From: Icerya purchasi
Lineage: Eukaryota > Arthropoda > Insecta > Hemiptera > Monophlebidae
Direction of reading: 5' to 3'
Length of the DNA stretch: 64,000 nucleotides
Assembly (NCBI GenBank): GCA_039619475.1
Contig: CM077115.1
Span: forward strand, 134,490,172 to 134,554,171
In this document: one piece after another, positions 48,855 to 59,428 of the stretch
How the letters are laid out: each line of letters opens with the position of its first letter
Position numbering within the stretch: the stretch's first letter is position 1
Made by a program: the position numbers and the translations under genes
Notes under the pieces: generated by a model
Seen by the model: only the letters and a program-made list of their open reading frames with translations
Told to the model about the DNA's origin: nothing
The model's database searches: none

Positions 48855-50846
48855 TTACTCGTGGCGGTCCCGAAAACGGTTCTTAAGGACGCGGTCAAGC
48901 AGGAAGAAGCCTTTTCGGTTCAGGTGTAGCTTATCCGCCCTTCGGTCCTTCCCGATGAATTCCTCGTAGTGGTCCTATTTAACAGTTGGTAGAGCATCAC
49001 TACTGTTATCCTTAATCAATTCCTTACCGAAATCGATCACACTGATAATTTCATCTTCTCTTGCCCGAATGGCGTCGTTATATCTGCTCCACGTCTCCCA
49101 GTGTCGTTTATCTTTTTCTAAATTATACACGGGAGGAATCGTCACTAGAATGATTTGTCGTACTTTCCGATCTTTTAATAGATATATTAATTCGTCCAGA
49201 TCTTTCGTCATTTTGTCGGCGCTATCGCCGACTCGAAGATTATTGGTGCTGATCATTACTAGGACCTTTTGCCCCAACTTGTAAAAATTTCTCCTGATCG
49301 CATTAGTCAATCCATCTATCCTCTGTCCTCTTCGACAGTATCCTATTGTATAAGCTCCGTTAATGACGGTAGCGTAAGTACTTAATAGTTCTTTGGAAAA
49401 CTGAACTAATTGGGAATCTCCCAACAATTGATATCTTTTATAGTTCGGTTCTATGTCCTTATCTACGGCTATTTGGTACATTTTCTTTTTATTTGGATTG
49501 TAATTATTATTATTATAACTTCTATCAGATTTATTCGCGCTTTTATTGTCGGCTGCCTCCCGTCGAATCGCTTTCTCGAAATCCTCCTCCTTGGCTTCTT
49601 CCTTTATGGCAGAAATTAGCTCACTTTTTGAGCGAATGTTTCTACACTTCAACATCCATTTGATTTCGTGGGGCAGGCAATTTCTAATGATGTTGATAAA
49701 TTCTTCCTCGCCTATTTGGATATCTAAATATTCAATCTTGTTTATGCAAGTCAAAATGAATCTCTCGAGGTTCTCCATCCGGCTGGTATACTTTGGCATT
49801 GAGAAAAACTCGCCGCGGAGCCGACTCTGTTCTTCTTGACTCCAAAATTTTTCTTTTAGAGTCGTCTTCAATGCTTCGAAACTGGTGCACTGCCTCAGAG
49901 ATGCCTTTAGCCAATTCCACCTTTCTCCGCTAATATTATTTATAGTAATTTCAATCCGTAACTCTTCGGACACTTCCCACTCAGCGAAGCCAGCTTCCAA
50001 TTTCTTGATAAATTCTATGAAACGGAATTTCTCATTATCTCCATCGTACAGGATAATTTTCTTGATTTCATTCAACCCGAAGATTTCGTTCATTCTCTGT
50101 TCCTTATGAGACTTTGAACTATCTCTAGGTTCTTTAGTTTGATACAGTTTTTTCAATTCGGCTAATTTTCGGTCTAGCTCGTTTATTCGTATGTCCTTGT
50201 TCCGGTCAACTTCCTCCACCTCGGACAGACATTGATTTTTCAATTCAACGAGCTTTGAGACTAATTCATTATATTTTCCATCCTCCACTCGACTCCCTTC
50301 CACACCTTCGGCTATCTCTCGCCAGTTTTCCTCCAATCCTTCTACCGCGTTTCTCCATTCTGAACATAACTTACCCTCACTTTCTTCAATTTTCTCTTGC
50401 CATTTCTCTCTCATGCTCTCACCGCAACTGTTCAACTCTTTCTCGATCTCTTTCCACTTCTTTCCTTCCTCCGTACGTTCCTTTTTCCGAGCCGCACTTT
50501 CCTTCTTCCTATCCTCGCGTTTCTTCTCCATCTCTTTCGATAACCTTTTCACTTCTGCGCGGTCCACTTTTCTCTCCTTCTCATTATTTTTCCGTTCCAG
50601 CTCAACCTTCCGTTCTAGACGCTCTTCCGATTCTCCGACCTTCTCTTCGACCATCTCCTCCACTTCTTTTTTAAAACTATTGAACTTTAAATTTATATTA
50701 TTATTGATACTATTATTCATTTCTTCTAATTTTTTATTTAAGTTATCATTTATGTCCGATTTTTGTTCTTCAAATTTATTATTTAATTCTGATTTTAGTT
50801 CATTAAATTGAGATTTGAAAAAAGCTAATAATTCGGACGTATCCAT
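48855..50846 (-). CDS. Ty3 Gag with coiled coil and SGNH/GDSL-hydrolase-like C-terminal domain
   Basis: The frame starts at ATG 50846 and runs 623 codons to TAG at 48977-48975. Residues 1-250 are highly charged heptad-like coiled coil. Residues 280-440 resemble retrotransposon Gag (GERWNWLKASLRQC, LKEKFWSQEEQSRLRGEFFS). There is no CCHC zinc knuckle. Residues 472-623 look like an SGNH hydrolase: LLGDSQL (block I, Ser in GDS), MISTNNL (block III position, Asn), and ILVTIPP. After the TAG the same frame continues 39 codons to TAA 48857-48855 and supplies KLHLNRKG preceded by D (block V, DxxH). Gag would form the particle. The hydrolase role is unknown; CR1-type LINE ORF1 proteins have comparable esterase domains. 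The stop may be a mutation or a readthrough signal. Confidence 0.75.
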
Positions 50847-50949
50847 TTTTATTTGTTATTATTTTTAAATTAAAAGGAAAATTACAATTTCAATATAAAT
50901 CTATTTGGGGTGTGGTTCCCAACGGAAGAACAGTTTTTCTAAGATTGTT

Positions 50950-50966
50950 CCCCACCAGGGATGCCA
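50950..50966 (-). promoter_or_regulatory. Candidate primer-binding site of the Ty3 element
   Basis: On the minus strand TGGCATCCCTGGTGGGG begins two bases inside the 5' LTR end (50969). It starts TGG as expected for pairing with a tRNA 3' CCA. I could not name the tRNA. Confidence 0.6.
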
Positions 50967-50968
50967 AA

Positions 50969-51746
50969 TGTAACGGTTCTAGACGTTCTCTTTGGCCCTC
51001 AGGGATGCCAACCAGGAGGTTTTAAGCTCGTGGATTTGATTTAGTTAAATTTGATTTGAATTTATCTAAGAATGTTATTATTATTATGATAAGAGGAAAA
51101 CTATTTACTGAAATTTGACAAAAAAAAAAAAACGATATATTACAAAAAACTCACACCTATCTTTCGGGACCGGTCGACCGCTAAAAAAAACACAAAATTT
51201 ATCTAGAAAATAACGATTAATAAGAAAATTAATATAAACACTACGTATCGGTATTTATGTGGGCTCTGTAGGTTGGTGCTGCTGCTGTCAATCGGCACGG
51301 AAAAATCGGACTCAATGGCGTGTTATTATTCTGGACTTTCGATTGTTTTTTGACTTTTCTTTTACCGTCGTGAAATTCAAATTATTTAAAAAATCAAAAT
51401 TACAACTGGTTTCTTACGTCGATATACACGTGAAAAAACTTCCGCACAACGAACAACTTCTTAGTGGAGGTAGACAAAGGTAAAAACCCAAAATTCTTCA
51501 CAAAGAAAACGGAACTGATTTTTTCAAAGGTACAAATGGAACTGATCTTCTTCTCAAAAATCGTTTTTTACCACTCAACATTTCTCCCATCTTTCCGCTT
51601 ACCACCCCAGCAGGCGACCGAATCAGATCGATCCTTTCTTCCTTGGTCCCTGGTGATTGGCCACCTAACCGACAATAGGATGTCATTCACCCACACATTC
51701 ACACTCTCACCAATTATTCTGTTTTCCATGTAATGGACACATTACA
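50969..51746 (-). mobile_element. 5' LTR of the Ty3 element
   Basis: It is 778 bp, bounded by TGTAACGG and CATTACA on the plus strand, so TG...CA on either strand. It shares GGCCCTCAGGGATGCCAACC, CCGGTCGACCGCTAAAAAA and CCATGTAATGGACACATTACA with the solo LTRs. It would carry promoter and polyadenylation signals. Confidence 0.87.
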
Positions 51747-53210
51747 ACATATATGACAGTGGGAGGCGTTTGAGAAATCTATTCTATCTTGTGGTGTCAT
51801 GAACATATGTTTTTTCACTGCATAGATTTTCTCAATTTCCCTTGCCCCCTGTACCAAACACTCTACAAACTTCATTGCAGCGTCAGGACCACGGTACAAC
51901 TTCGGCGATGTCACTGTATTGTTAACTCTGTCAACAATGTAATAACAATAGGACATCACCTTGTGTTGCTGTACCTTGACAGTGCTAGCACAGGAGGCAT
52001 TTTGTGTTCAATGATGGAGAGATGTATTTTCTCCATCACCCAACACCACATCAGACTCATTGACAATCTGCATGTCAGGATTATCAACATCCATGGCAGT
52101 GACCCCAACAGCACTCTGCGTCATCTCATCCTCACCACCATCTTGGATGGGTACAAGCATGCACTCGAAGTCTGTATAAATAACATAAGGAATAAACTGT
52201 TGGCATTTATACTTATCATATTTCAGAATGTTTTTCCCCTCTGCAGGTACAGAGGCTGCAAGGGGAGGCACATCTGCGCATTGCATAATATGTTCCAGAT
52301 ACCTCCCCTCATTCCTCATGTATGATAAGCATCAATGACAGATAAACATCTGGTGTTGTGTTGAATTTATCTGTCTACCAACAAGTCTACTCAGGTTCCT
52401 TATACAGCAAAAGTGATGCTTCTCCCCATCCTTCAGGAGGAGGAGATTATGATGGTGTTCCCTAATCTCTTTGGCAATGCATAGGGGAAAGACGATATTC
52501 TTATCATCAACACCATACACATTGATGGATGCTGAGGGGTTAGCTCGTTCAAAGATGTTTATGTCTGATAATGGTGTTGGGAAGGAAATACCTCTCTACA
52601 CATAGCGATTACTCAATTCAGAGTTATAATTATATTGGTTACATCTTTCGGCATTCTGTGACACGAACTCAGCCAGGATGGCGTACTTAAAGCACTGCTC
52701 ATCACTGGGTTTGGAGGGCCTCACATTTACCACTGCCTTATTTTTCAGGGGTGTGGGAAGATCTATGAAGGAGCCCGCCCATTGAAGGATGTTTTTAAAA
52801 TTCAGACGTACCTCGAGGTAGTCTATTCTAACAATTCACCAGCCACTCCCTGAGGCATTCTCAAATTTATCGACATCACCCTTCAATTTACTGATGGACT
52901 CCTCATACTACTCTTCCACATTATCCTCTAGCAGTAGTAAATGTGCGCTAATAGGGAAAAACTTTGGTGATCTCACCACCTCCCCATTAGCGACCATCTT
53001 CTCAAACTGGCACTGCAACAAAATGCTGGCCTTAACACCAGTGCCAATCCAGTCTTCGATCTTCTCAATGGCGGCCTCTGAAATTTCTGACAGAAATTCG
53101 TCAATATCCACCCACAGTGGATTTATGTTGATAATGTGATATGTTGCCAGGTGGGTATGGTATTTCGTTGATATCTCCTGAACCACATAGCTTGTGTTTG
53201 GTACAGCCAT
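51747..53210 (-). pseudogene. Polinton/adintovirus-type DNA polymerase B, N-terminal and exonuclease part
   Basis: One unbroken minus-strand frame runs from MAVPN at 53210 to the LTR at 51747. Landmarks are ATYHIININPLWVDIDEFL near the N-terminus, CFKYAILAEF, SINVYGVDD...VFPLCIAKEI, KHHFCCIRNLSRLV, ICH-CL (zinc finger), FIPYVIYTDFECMLVPI (exonuclease I, DxE), and SYCYYIVDRVNN...HCHICCN. This layout is that of protein-primed family B polymerases of Mavericks and adintoviruses. Five stops interrupt it (52908-52910 TAG, 52836-52838 TGA, 52596-52598 TAG, 52332-52334 TGA, 52008-52010 TGA) without any frameshift I could see. The polymerase domain is absent from the window, cut off by the retrotransposon. 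Confidence 0.8.
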
Positions 53211-53706
53211 TTTTTTATTTTCTTAAACACAAGACTCTATATCAAAACAGTGAAACAATTACAATTATACTAGCAGTCATTGGCTATTGTAAAGGGTATT
53301 TATACTCGAATTTTATGTTTTTCTGAGTGGTAATTACAGTCCTTTCAAAAGATCTCAAATATATAGACTGATAGTGGGTATGTAAAATCTCTTTTTTAAA
53401 AGACATTGATGGATTACATATATAACAACATAACATATAGCACATAATTACATATTACACATAATAACACAAAATAATATGACATATATTCATCATAAAG
53501 CATTACCTAACATTTCTATTTTTAATTTAAAGATAAAATATATTTTTGAATAATATTAAAAAATTTTATGACGAATATAATTTTGAGCGAATAAAAGAAT
53601 AATTTTTCAGATGTAAATATCAGTGAAATATAAACCACTTATATGTATATGGAAATGTGTTCATTATTCATATACATTTCCAAAAAGAAAAAGAAAAAAT
53701 CATATT
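53211..53706. other. AT-rich upstream region of PolB
   Basis: No gene was found. It should contain the PolB promoter; AT-richness prevents picking a TATA box. Confidence 0.4.
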
Positions 53707-54039
53707 TTAAGTATTAAACATTTTTCTGATGTGTTTTGAATAAATAATAATTTTTCTGTTGTAAATAATGACATATAGATCGTTCACATGTATATAGAAA
53801 TGTACCATTTGCTTACATTTATTTCGTGTATTAAAAAATTTTCTCCAAAGAATGTGCTTTTGAATAAATAACAATTTTCCATTGTAAATAATGATGAAAT
53901 ATAGATCGTTCATGAAATTATAATAAGGGCCGTTATACACATCTTTGTAATCAAAATCATTAATACTAAAATTAAAATTATTTACAAAACTACATACTAA
54001 ATTGTTAATAAAATCAATATCCTCCTCCTCACACTCCAT
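53707..54039 (-). CDS. Unrecognised AT-rich open frame, 110 codons
   Basis: It encodes an Asn/Ile/Tyr/Phe-rich protein with FINNLVCSFVNNFNFSINDF and two similar segments, YIIHVND-like and FMNDLYFIIIYNGKLLFIQ / HVNDLYVIIYNRKIIIYSK, suggesting an internal duplication. A fragment at about 56400-56280 (minus) reads NLLNNVINNFNFNNNMF and is similar. It sits between the PolB fragment and the 0.5-kb repeat, so it may be a gene of the virus-like element. No function can be given. Confidence 0.35.
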   Translation of the reverse strand: MECEEEDIDFINNLVCSFVNNFNFSINDFDYKDVYNGPYYNFMNDLYFIIIYNGKLLFIQKHILWRKFFNTRNKCKQMVHFYIHVNDLYVIIYNRKIIIYSKHIRKMFNT

Positions 54040-54147
54040 GTTACAAATATTGTTTTTCTTAACACTAAAGTTGTTTGTATTAGATAAATCTAATTTTGTT
54101 TTCTGTATGCATGTAAAGATCTCATAATTTTAAAAATTAATCGATTT

Positions 54148-54537
54148 TTATTTACAATGCAAAATAAATTTATGATCGATAAAATTTGTGCAATATGATC
54201 CAAAAGATTCTATGTATGAAGGAATATTATCTGCAAATAATATTCCGACATTGTTCATGAGTGTGTGCAAATCCCTATGGATCATATTGCAAGAATCTTT
54301 TTTTTTTTTATTGTCGATAAATAAATGCAATTTTGATTCATATTTTGATAAATCTAAATTTAATATTTTATTTTTATTAAATAAACTATTAATCCTATCA
54401 GTATATGATAAATTACTATAATGATAAGTATAAGATTTTAATTTATTTTTATAATAGTTATGATGTGGGGAGGGACATATATTAAAGACGGTTTCGTAAT
54501 ATTCACGAAGATCTAATTCTAATAAGTCAGTAGTCAA
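54148..54537 (-). CDS. Unrecognised AT-rich open frame, 129 codons
   Basis: It starts at ATG 54537 (MTTDLLELDLREYYETVF) at the edge of the 0.5-kb repeat. It contains FNICPSPHHNYYKNKLKSYT and SCNMIHRDLHTLMNNVGILF. It is Asn/Lys/Tyr-rich, with a KKKK run. No domain is recognised. Same-strand orientation and position suggest it belongs with the neighbouring 110-codon frame and the PolB fragment. Confidence 0.35.
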   Translation of the reverse strand: MTTDLLELDLREYYETVFNICPSPHHNYYKNKLKSYTYHYSNLSYTDRINSLFNKNKILNLDLSKYESKLHLFIDNKKKKDSCNMIHRDLHTLMNNVGILFADNIPSYIESFGSYCTNFIDHKFILHCK

Positions 54538-55058
54538 TAAAGGGCGACTCTAGCCGTTCCACTAATCCGAACCCCAATTCCTGTCCCGGAAGCGAAAATT
54601 CACCCCAGACCGGTAATCTGAACACAAAAGTCACTGCAATTCATGTCCAGGTGGTCAAAATTCACAAAAGTTTCCCCCGATCCCTCCAAGTTTCCCCTGG
54701 ATGGTTCCCATGCATATCCGCTAATCCGAATGTCCAAACAGTGTCCAGAGGTCAATAAACTGTCCAAAGTGTTATTCGGGGGCGCAAGTAACCCCAATTA
54801 GTGTCCAGGTGCTGAAAGTTCTCCCAAGTTCCCCAAATTTCTCCAAAATTCCCCTGTACGCGTCCCACACATTTCCGATAAACCGAACCGATTATTAATT
54901 AGCATAAGTATATTAATTAATGTCCGAAAGTAACCCAAGTTCCCCGCTCGACCCTCCCGTCGCTACGTTACTGCAATTTTTTTTCAAAATTCAGGTCATA
55001 AGTAAGAAAATTCCAAAATTTAACCCCAATATATTATTTAAAGCTAAAATCTAACCCT
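54525..55058 (+). repeat. 0.5-kb direct repeat, copy 1
   Basis: It is near-identical to 58395-58937. Shared text includes CTAATCCGAACCCCAATT, CCAGACCGGTAAT, CATGTCCAGGTGGTCAAAAT, TTATTC-GGGGCGCAAGTAAC and AACCCCAATATATTATTTAAA. The unit has internal echoes (ATGTCCAGGTGGTCAAAA and GTGTCCAGGTGCTGAAAG). It is non-coding and C-rich on the plus strand. Both copies begin near AGTAGTC-ATAAA. It could be a terminal repeat of the virus-like elements. Confidence 0.85.
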
Positions 55059-55270
55059 ATGTTATTAGAAATTAATTCTAAAATGGTCGGTTGTACTTTT
55101 TCTAAATATTTATCGATATCGAGAATATTAAAATTATCGTTAACAATCCAGAACGTTGCGAGTCTTTTACAAAATTTGGTATCGATATTTTCCATGTGGA
55201 ATAATACGCGCGTCGGGAACATTTTAACTAACTCTGCGTTTGATACGGCCATTATAATCACTACTAACAA
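55059..55270 (-). pseudogene. Second PolB N-terminal fragment
   Basis: The frame from 55270 carries MAVSNAELV, then LATFWIVNDNFNILDIDKYL and ELISNNIGLD. This aligns with the start of the PolB pseudogene at 53210 (MAVPN..., LATYHIININPLWVDIDEFL, EDWIGTG). It ends where the 0.5-kb repeat begins. It is a different, diverged copy and shows that remains of at least two polymerase genes lie here. Confidence 0.6.
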
Positions 55271-56409
55271 AACAAAAAAACAAACGGTAACAAAAATATT
55301 ATTTTGCTACACAAAAAGGTTAGTAACACGGAACGTATTTATACAATTTAAAAAAAATACTTTGAAAAATATTTATAACACAGTGAGAAACACAAAACTA
55401 TATTGCACGAACTTGCAAACTCAAGTGATCGGAGAAATCTGATTTCTTCAGCTACCACCCTCGCATTTCTCCTTTGCGACGTGTCAAAACAAGTTTTTCG
55501 ACAAAATATACCTGTAAAATCCGCTTTCACAATATACCTTTATTTTAACGATGTATTTAGATCATGTTAGAGCCTGAAAAGTGATATTCTAAACGATTAT
55601 TTATGACCCTTTCATGGTTACGGTCATCCGGTGCAGTGACCTTTTTTATTCCTTTGTTTGAAAAGAACCTTTTTTTTGAAAAAATAAGCACGAATACGAT
55701 CTTTTAAAAGACGAAATAAGACGCGTTATTTAAGGATGTTATTTTACCTTTACATTAAACAGCTCAAATTGGTGTATAAACGTTAGAAATAGACCTTTTT
55801 TTTTTTTATTCCATTGTTTGAAAAGAACCTTTTTAAAATATTGAATAAGATGTTATTTAAGGATGTTAATTTAACATGAAATTGATCAGCTCAATTCAGT
55901 ACATAAACGATAGAAATAGACCCTTTTTATACCGTTCATGGAAAACGGCTCTTGAAAATAGACACGAACCCTGTACTATTGTATAATTATGATTAGAAAT
56001 TGTATATGTAATGGTTTAAAATAAATAGACTTGTTAAATAAAATATGAAAAATATATTTATAATGTATATACAGAATTTTTTTCAGATAATGATAGATCT
56101 AATTTTTCTAGAATATGTAATTTTTTATTTTTTTAAATTTTTTTAACATATTTACTTTCATCAATAATTATATTATAATTGTTGATGACATTTTTAAAAT
56201 TATTTATATTAAATGTAAAAATAAGTAATAAATTAACTTTATAATTATATGATGAGTCATACTCTAACATTTTTAAAAAAATGGTAGAAAAAACTCTTTC
56301 ATCAAACTATCATAAATATAATCATTTGTAAATATATATTCATCGTCATAAAACATATTATTATTAAAATTAAAATTATTTATTACATTGTTTAATAAAT
56401 TAATAATAT
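55271..56409. repeat. Non-coding stretch with a tandem repeat and a possible gene fragment
   Basis: 55637-55960 holds two and a partial third unit of about 130-155 bp sharing ACCTTTTTT, TTTGAAAAGAACCTTTTT, GTTATTTAAGGATGTTA and AACG-TAGAAATAGACC. At 56280-56409 the minus strand carries a fragment like the 110-codon frame at 53.7 kb, ended by the LTR at 56410. Confidence 0.6.
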
Positions 56410-57233
56410 TGTAATGGTTCTAAAGGTTAGCTTGGTCCTCAGGGATGCCAACCACGAGGTTTTATCCTCCTGGATTTTCTTTATTTTTTAGTTTTTATCA
56501 AATTTTTAAAATATGAGGATTTGAATAGATTATTTTCAGAACTTTTTAAAATGAACAATATATTATATAAAAAGGACACTTCTTTACTGGTCGACCGCTG
56601 AAAAACACAATATTAATTTATGAATACAGCAACAACAATAACATACAGAATTAATTAACGATAAAACAAAATGGTATGTAACACTGTTGCCGGTGGTGGT
56701 CCGTGGTCCGTGAATCTGCGTTGCGTTGACTGGCTGATGAATTCCAATAGTCACGATTCGTTTATATCTTTTCCGAATTTCAAAATTTTCGTTATTAACG
56801 ATTTTTTGTCACCTTTACCATTACGACCGAACACTTTAACCAACGATAGGTAAAAAACTCCTTATAGAACGAACTCTTTGGAGGTACGAGACATAACTCA
56901 ATGGCGGTAGAAAAAGAACTAACTGACTGAAGGTAAAACTGCGACTGACTCTATAAGGCTACCATTGCCTTTCTCCCTAAAATCTTCTTCTCGATTTTCC
57001 AAAATTTCGACCGCCTATTCGACCGTGACCGCTGGACTTGGCCGAATCAGGTAGATCCTTTTTATTTCCTGTGGGATGCTGATTGGCTGGTCCCACCGAC
57101 AACAGTTCCATGCACGTGCACACTCGCACCTGCACCACACATTCCAAATTATTTTTATTTTATTTATTTCTTTATTTATTTTTTTCTTTTATTTTCTAAA
57201 ATTTTATAAGTTCCATGTAATGGACACATTACA
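56410..57233 (-). mobile_element. 3' LTR of a truncated Ty3-family copy
   Basis: It is 824 bp, from TGTAATGGTTCTAAAGG to ATGGACACATTACA, with GGTCCTCAGGGATGCCAACC and TACTGGTCGACCGCTGAAAA inside. The adjoining DNA at 57234 onward is the family's 3' internal region, so this is the 3' LTR of a truncated copy rather than a solo LTR. The flanks (ATAT / TATG) do not give a clean 4-bp duplication. Confidence 0.82.
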
Positions 57234-57262
57234 TATGCCCGCATCCCGAAGAAAAAAAATTT

Positions 57263-57293
<31 letters not shown>

Positions 57294-58394
57294 TTGATGA
57301 AAAAAATTTTTATTTAATATTTTGATTACAATTCTAATGTATTTACATTTATTTACTATTTACATTTGCGAACCATCGTTTAATTAAGGTATATTTATTT
57401 ATGCTAGATGGTCACTTAAATTTTCCTTCATTCATCTGCCTCGCCGACCTATTTCTGTTCATATTTTTCCTTTACCCAACACTTGCCGCTTTACCTGCTC
57501 GGGCATTAGCCCTTATACCGGTCATTCCTTTCATTCTTTTGTATTTAACATCTCTCATCGATAACCGATATACTTTTCTTTCTTTGTTGTTTTCCTAGAG
57601 TTTCTCACGAATATGTCGGTATCATTAGCCTTGGTCTAATTCTCTATTTTACACAAATGACCTTTTTCTTTTATCGGTTTACGAATAGATGATTATTTTT
57701 ATACTTTTTCCAGAACCCCGGTCCCTTTATTTTTTACTTTTGACATGATTTCTGGTCGGAGTCGATGCTTTTAGTTGACACACTTTATGACATGCCGTTA
57801 ACCTTTTTTTCTATTTCTTGTTAGTGTCCTTTTATTTGTCGCTTCGGTATGTTATTTACTAAACCTTTTGCTAATTATGACCAACTATTCCGCAGACTGG
57901 TCGACGTTCTACTTTAGCCGGAATACCGCCTTTTGTTCGTAAAATACCCGGACATATACTGGTTCGTGAGAACCGCTGATTGACCTTTTTTCCTCCGAGA
58001 ATGCTTGTCTATGGGCTGCGGCTAACATTATTAAATTTCAACGATTTTCTCACATTTCAGCTCCTTTTTATATTTGTGGGAATCATTTAACAGCTCGTGA
58101 AACTTCCTTTTTACTCTTAGTAATGTAACAACGTAGTCAAAGAAATCCTCAGAAATTCTGACAAAAAACAAGTAATAGTCATAAAACTATAAATGGTCAT
58201 TCGACATAGTCTTTTCTTTTGAAACACACCGCTTTTTGAAATATAATATCTTAAAATTTTGAAAATTCTCATGGCTGATGAAGCCCACTTTAACCTTTTA
58301 CACATATAACTAGACTTTGACCCTTTGCGTACTTGCACGATTATTGATTAATCTGACTTAAATATAACTTGATCATACAATTTATCCTTGCACG
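57234..58394 (-). mobile_element. 3' internal non-coding region of the truncated Ty3 copy
   Basis: The minus strand aligns with 19800-20639. Shared blocks are listed in that entry. A long T run lies at about 57270-57296. No integrase or other coding sequence precedes it before the 0.5-kb repeat. The stretch from about 58050 to 58394 matches nothing I know. Confidence 0.6.
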
Positions 58395-58937
58395 ATTCCC
58401 GTTAGTAGTCGATAAATACAGGAACTGGGAGGTCCGCTAATCCGAACCCCAATTTCTGTCCCAGAGGCGAAAAGTCACCCCAGACCGGTAATCCGAACAC
58501 GAAATTCACCCCAATTCATGTCCAGGTGGTCAAAATTCACCCAAGTTTCCCCCGATTCCTCCGAGTTTCCCCGGACGGTTCCCGCACGTTTCCAATAAAC
58601 CGAACATCCAAACAGTGTCCCGAGGTCAATAAACTACCCAAAGTGTTATTCTGGGGCGCAAGTAACCCCAATTAGTGTCCAGGTGCTGAAAGTTCCCCCA
58701 AGTTCCCCAAATTTCTCCAAAATTCCCCCGTACGTGTCCTGCTCGTCTCCGATAAACCGAACCGATTATTAATTAACATAAGTATATTAATTAATGTCCG
58801 AAAGTAACCCAAGTCTCCGCTGACCCCGCCAGTCCTGCTATGGTACTGCAATTTTTTTTCAAAATTCAGGGCATAAGTATGAAAATTCCAAAATTTAACC
58901 CCAATATATTATTTAAAGCGTAAATCTAACCCAACAC
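58395..58937 (+). repeat. 0.5-kb direct repeat, copy 2
   Basis: This is the second copy of 54525-55058, same orientation, with a few substitutions and small indels. It is followed at once by the CpG-rich patch and then the virus-like gene block. Confidence 0.85.
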
Positions 58938-59428
58938 CTCCGTTACACCTTTCACACGTATATTTCGTTCTCGCGCACGCTCCGGTCGCCGTCGCGAAAG
59001 CGCACGCGCAGATCCCCCGCATATTCTGATGTCCACACCGATATCCCGCGCACACACGCGCTCCGTTCCCGATACCGCGATTGTTTTAATATATTTCAAA
59101 GTCTAAATTTTAATTTATTCCAAAGTATATGTAATATATTATTATACATACGATACATATATATTTTTTTTAACGATCTTTCATATTTTTACAAGTATAG
59201 ACGCGCCCGCGATGAAAAATGCTCCGTTCATATTCTTGCATGCAAACGTCATTGCGTTAAAGTATTTTTTTTAAATAAATAAATAAAGACGTATTTTTTC
59301 TTATTCGAGTATATATTTACATTATTTCATACAAATTATATCACATATATACATTTATTATTTCATAAACTAAAAATCAATTTAATATATATTTTTAATT
59401 TTACTATCGTTGATAATATATTCCCAAT
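58938..59428. other. CpG-rich patch then AT-rich spacer
   Basis: 58960-59090 contains many CG dinucleotides (for example CTCGCGCACGCTCCGGTCGC and GTCGCGAAAGCGCACGCGCA), unlike the rest of the window. 59091-59428 is AT-rich and shows no gene. It lies downstream of the coiled-coil gene. Confidence 0.6.

Larger units (their letters stand above)
45499..51746 (-). mobile_element. Ty3/Gypsy-type LTR retrotransposon lacking its 3' LTR
   Basis: On the minus strand the order is 5' LTR (51746-50969), primer-binding site, Gag, protease, reverse transcriptase, RNase H, integrase. This Ty3 order places integrase last. No LTR is found at the low-coordinate end. About 110 bp of AT-rich sequence related to the family's 3' non-coding region follows integrase and then breaks at 45498. 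Frameshifts in protease/RT, RT/RNase H and integrase show it is inactive. The 5' LTR lies directly against the PolB pseudogene, so it either inserted there or was joined by rearrangement. Confidence 0.85.

Noticed and set aside
50255..50811. Plus-strand Ser/Pro/Phe-rich open frames
   Set aside because: They are the antisense of the Glu/Lys-rich coiled coil of Gag; their composition is the complement of charged codons.
51789..52325. Plus-strand frame of 178 codons
   Set aside because: Antisense to PolB, which carries clear zinc-finger and exonuclease motifs.
56406..57237. Solo LTR with target duplication
   Set aside because: Flanks ATAT and TATG do not match cleanly, and the right flank is the family's internal 3' region, so it is a 3' LTR of a truncated copy.
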